This document shows positions 16,994 through 17,047 of a DNA stretch of 17,047 bases, piece by piece. A program made the translations under genes and the position numbers. This DNA is from Chlamydomonas sphaeroides (taxonomy: Eukaryota > Chlorophyta > Chlorophyceae > Chlamydomonadales > Chlamydomonadaceae). Location of the stretch: the NCBI GenBank assembly GCA_001662425.1, contig BDDC01000974.1:6808-23854 (forward strand), given 5' to 3'. The notes beneath the pieces are model-generated. The model saw only the letters and a program-made list of their open reading frames with translations. It made no database searches and was not told where the DNA came from. Numbering within the stretch: position 1 is the stretch's first letter; the number at the start of each line of letters is the position of its first letter.

Positions 16994-17047
<54 letters not shown>
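16980..17047. repeat. 68-base poly-C tract at window end
   Basis: Cytosines run from 16980 to the end, interrupted only by TT at 16993-16994. Long homopolymer C at a sequence edge is often an assembly or long-read artefact. A genuine C-tract is also possible in this CT-rich stretch. Confidence 0.9.

Overview
The window looks like nuclear DNA of a volvocine or related chlamydomonadalean green alga. It is GC-rich and intron-dense, with GTGAGY/GTAAGC donors and GCAG acceptors. Short GT and CT repeats lie in non-coding DNA, there are TGTAA polyadenylation-type signals, and the largest gene is a pherophorin, an extracellular-matrix family typical of these algae. I do not name a species.

The centre (about 2.64-12.0 kb, + strand) is one long, highly split gene. 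Seventeen exons from 4108 to 11998 close in phase with canonical GT-AG sites. Together with less certain 5' exons they encode a secreted protein of roughly 1,450 residues: a signal peptide; a pherophorin (DUF3707-type) domain ending in CCP; a Pro/Ser/Arg linker of about 124 residues; four diverged Cys/Trp modules that I cannot assign to a known family; and a second pherophorin domain ending in CCPTYA. Two modules share intron positions and phases, which suggests exon-set duplication. This multi-module insert between the linker and the second pherophorin domain is the most interesting feature here.

The right side (about 13.4-17.0 kb) holds a possible decayed coding fragment (- strand), a cluster of CCCTATA/TATAGGG inverted repeats, a minus-strand gene of unknown function starting at 15823 with a PIP-box-like N-terminus, and a divergent plus-strand gene starting at 16126 with a single membrane anchor. 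An AT-rich segment between the last two probably holds both promoters. The window ends in a 68-base C tract interrupted by TT, which may be an assembly artefact.

The left side (1-2.6 kb) has no confidently recognised gene. There may be the 3' end of an upstream plus-strand gene near 285-654. The rest is probably UTR or intergenic DNA with a small tandem repeat and a perfect hairpin.
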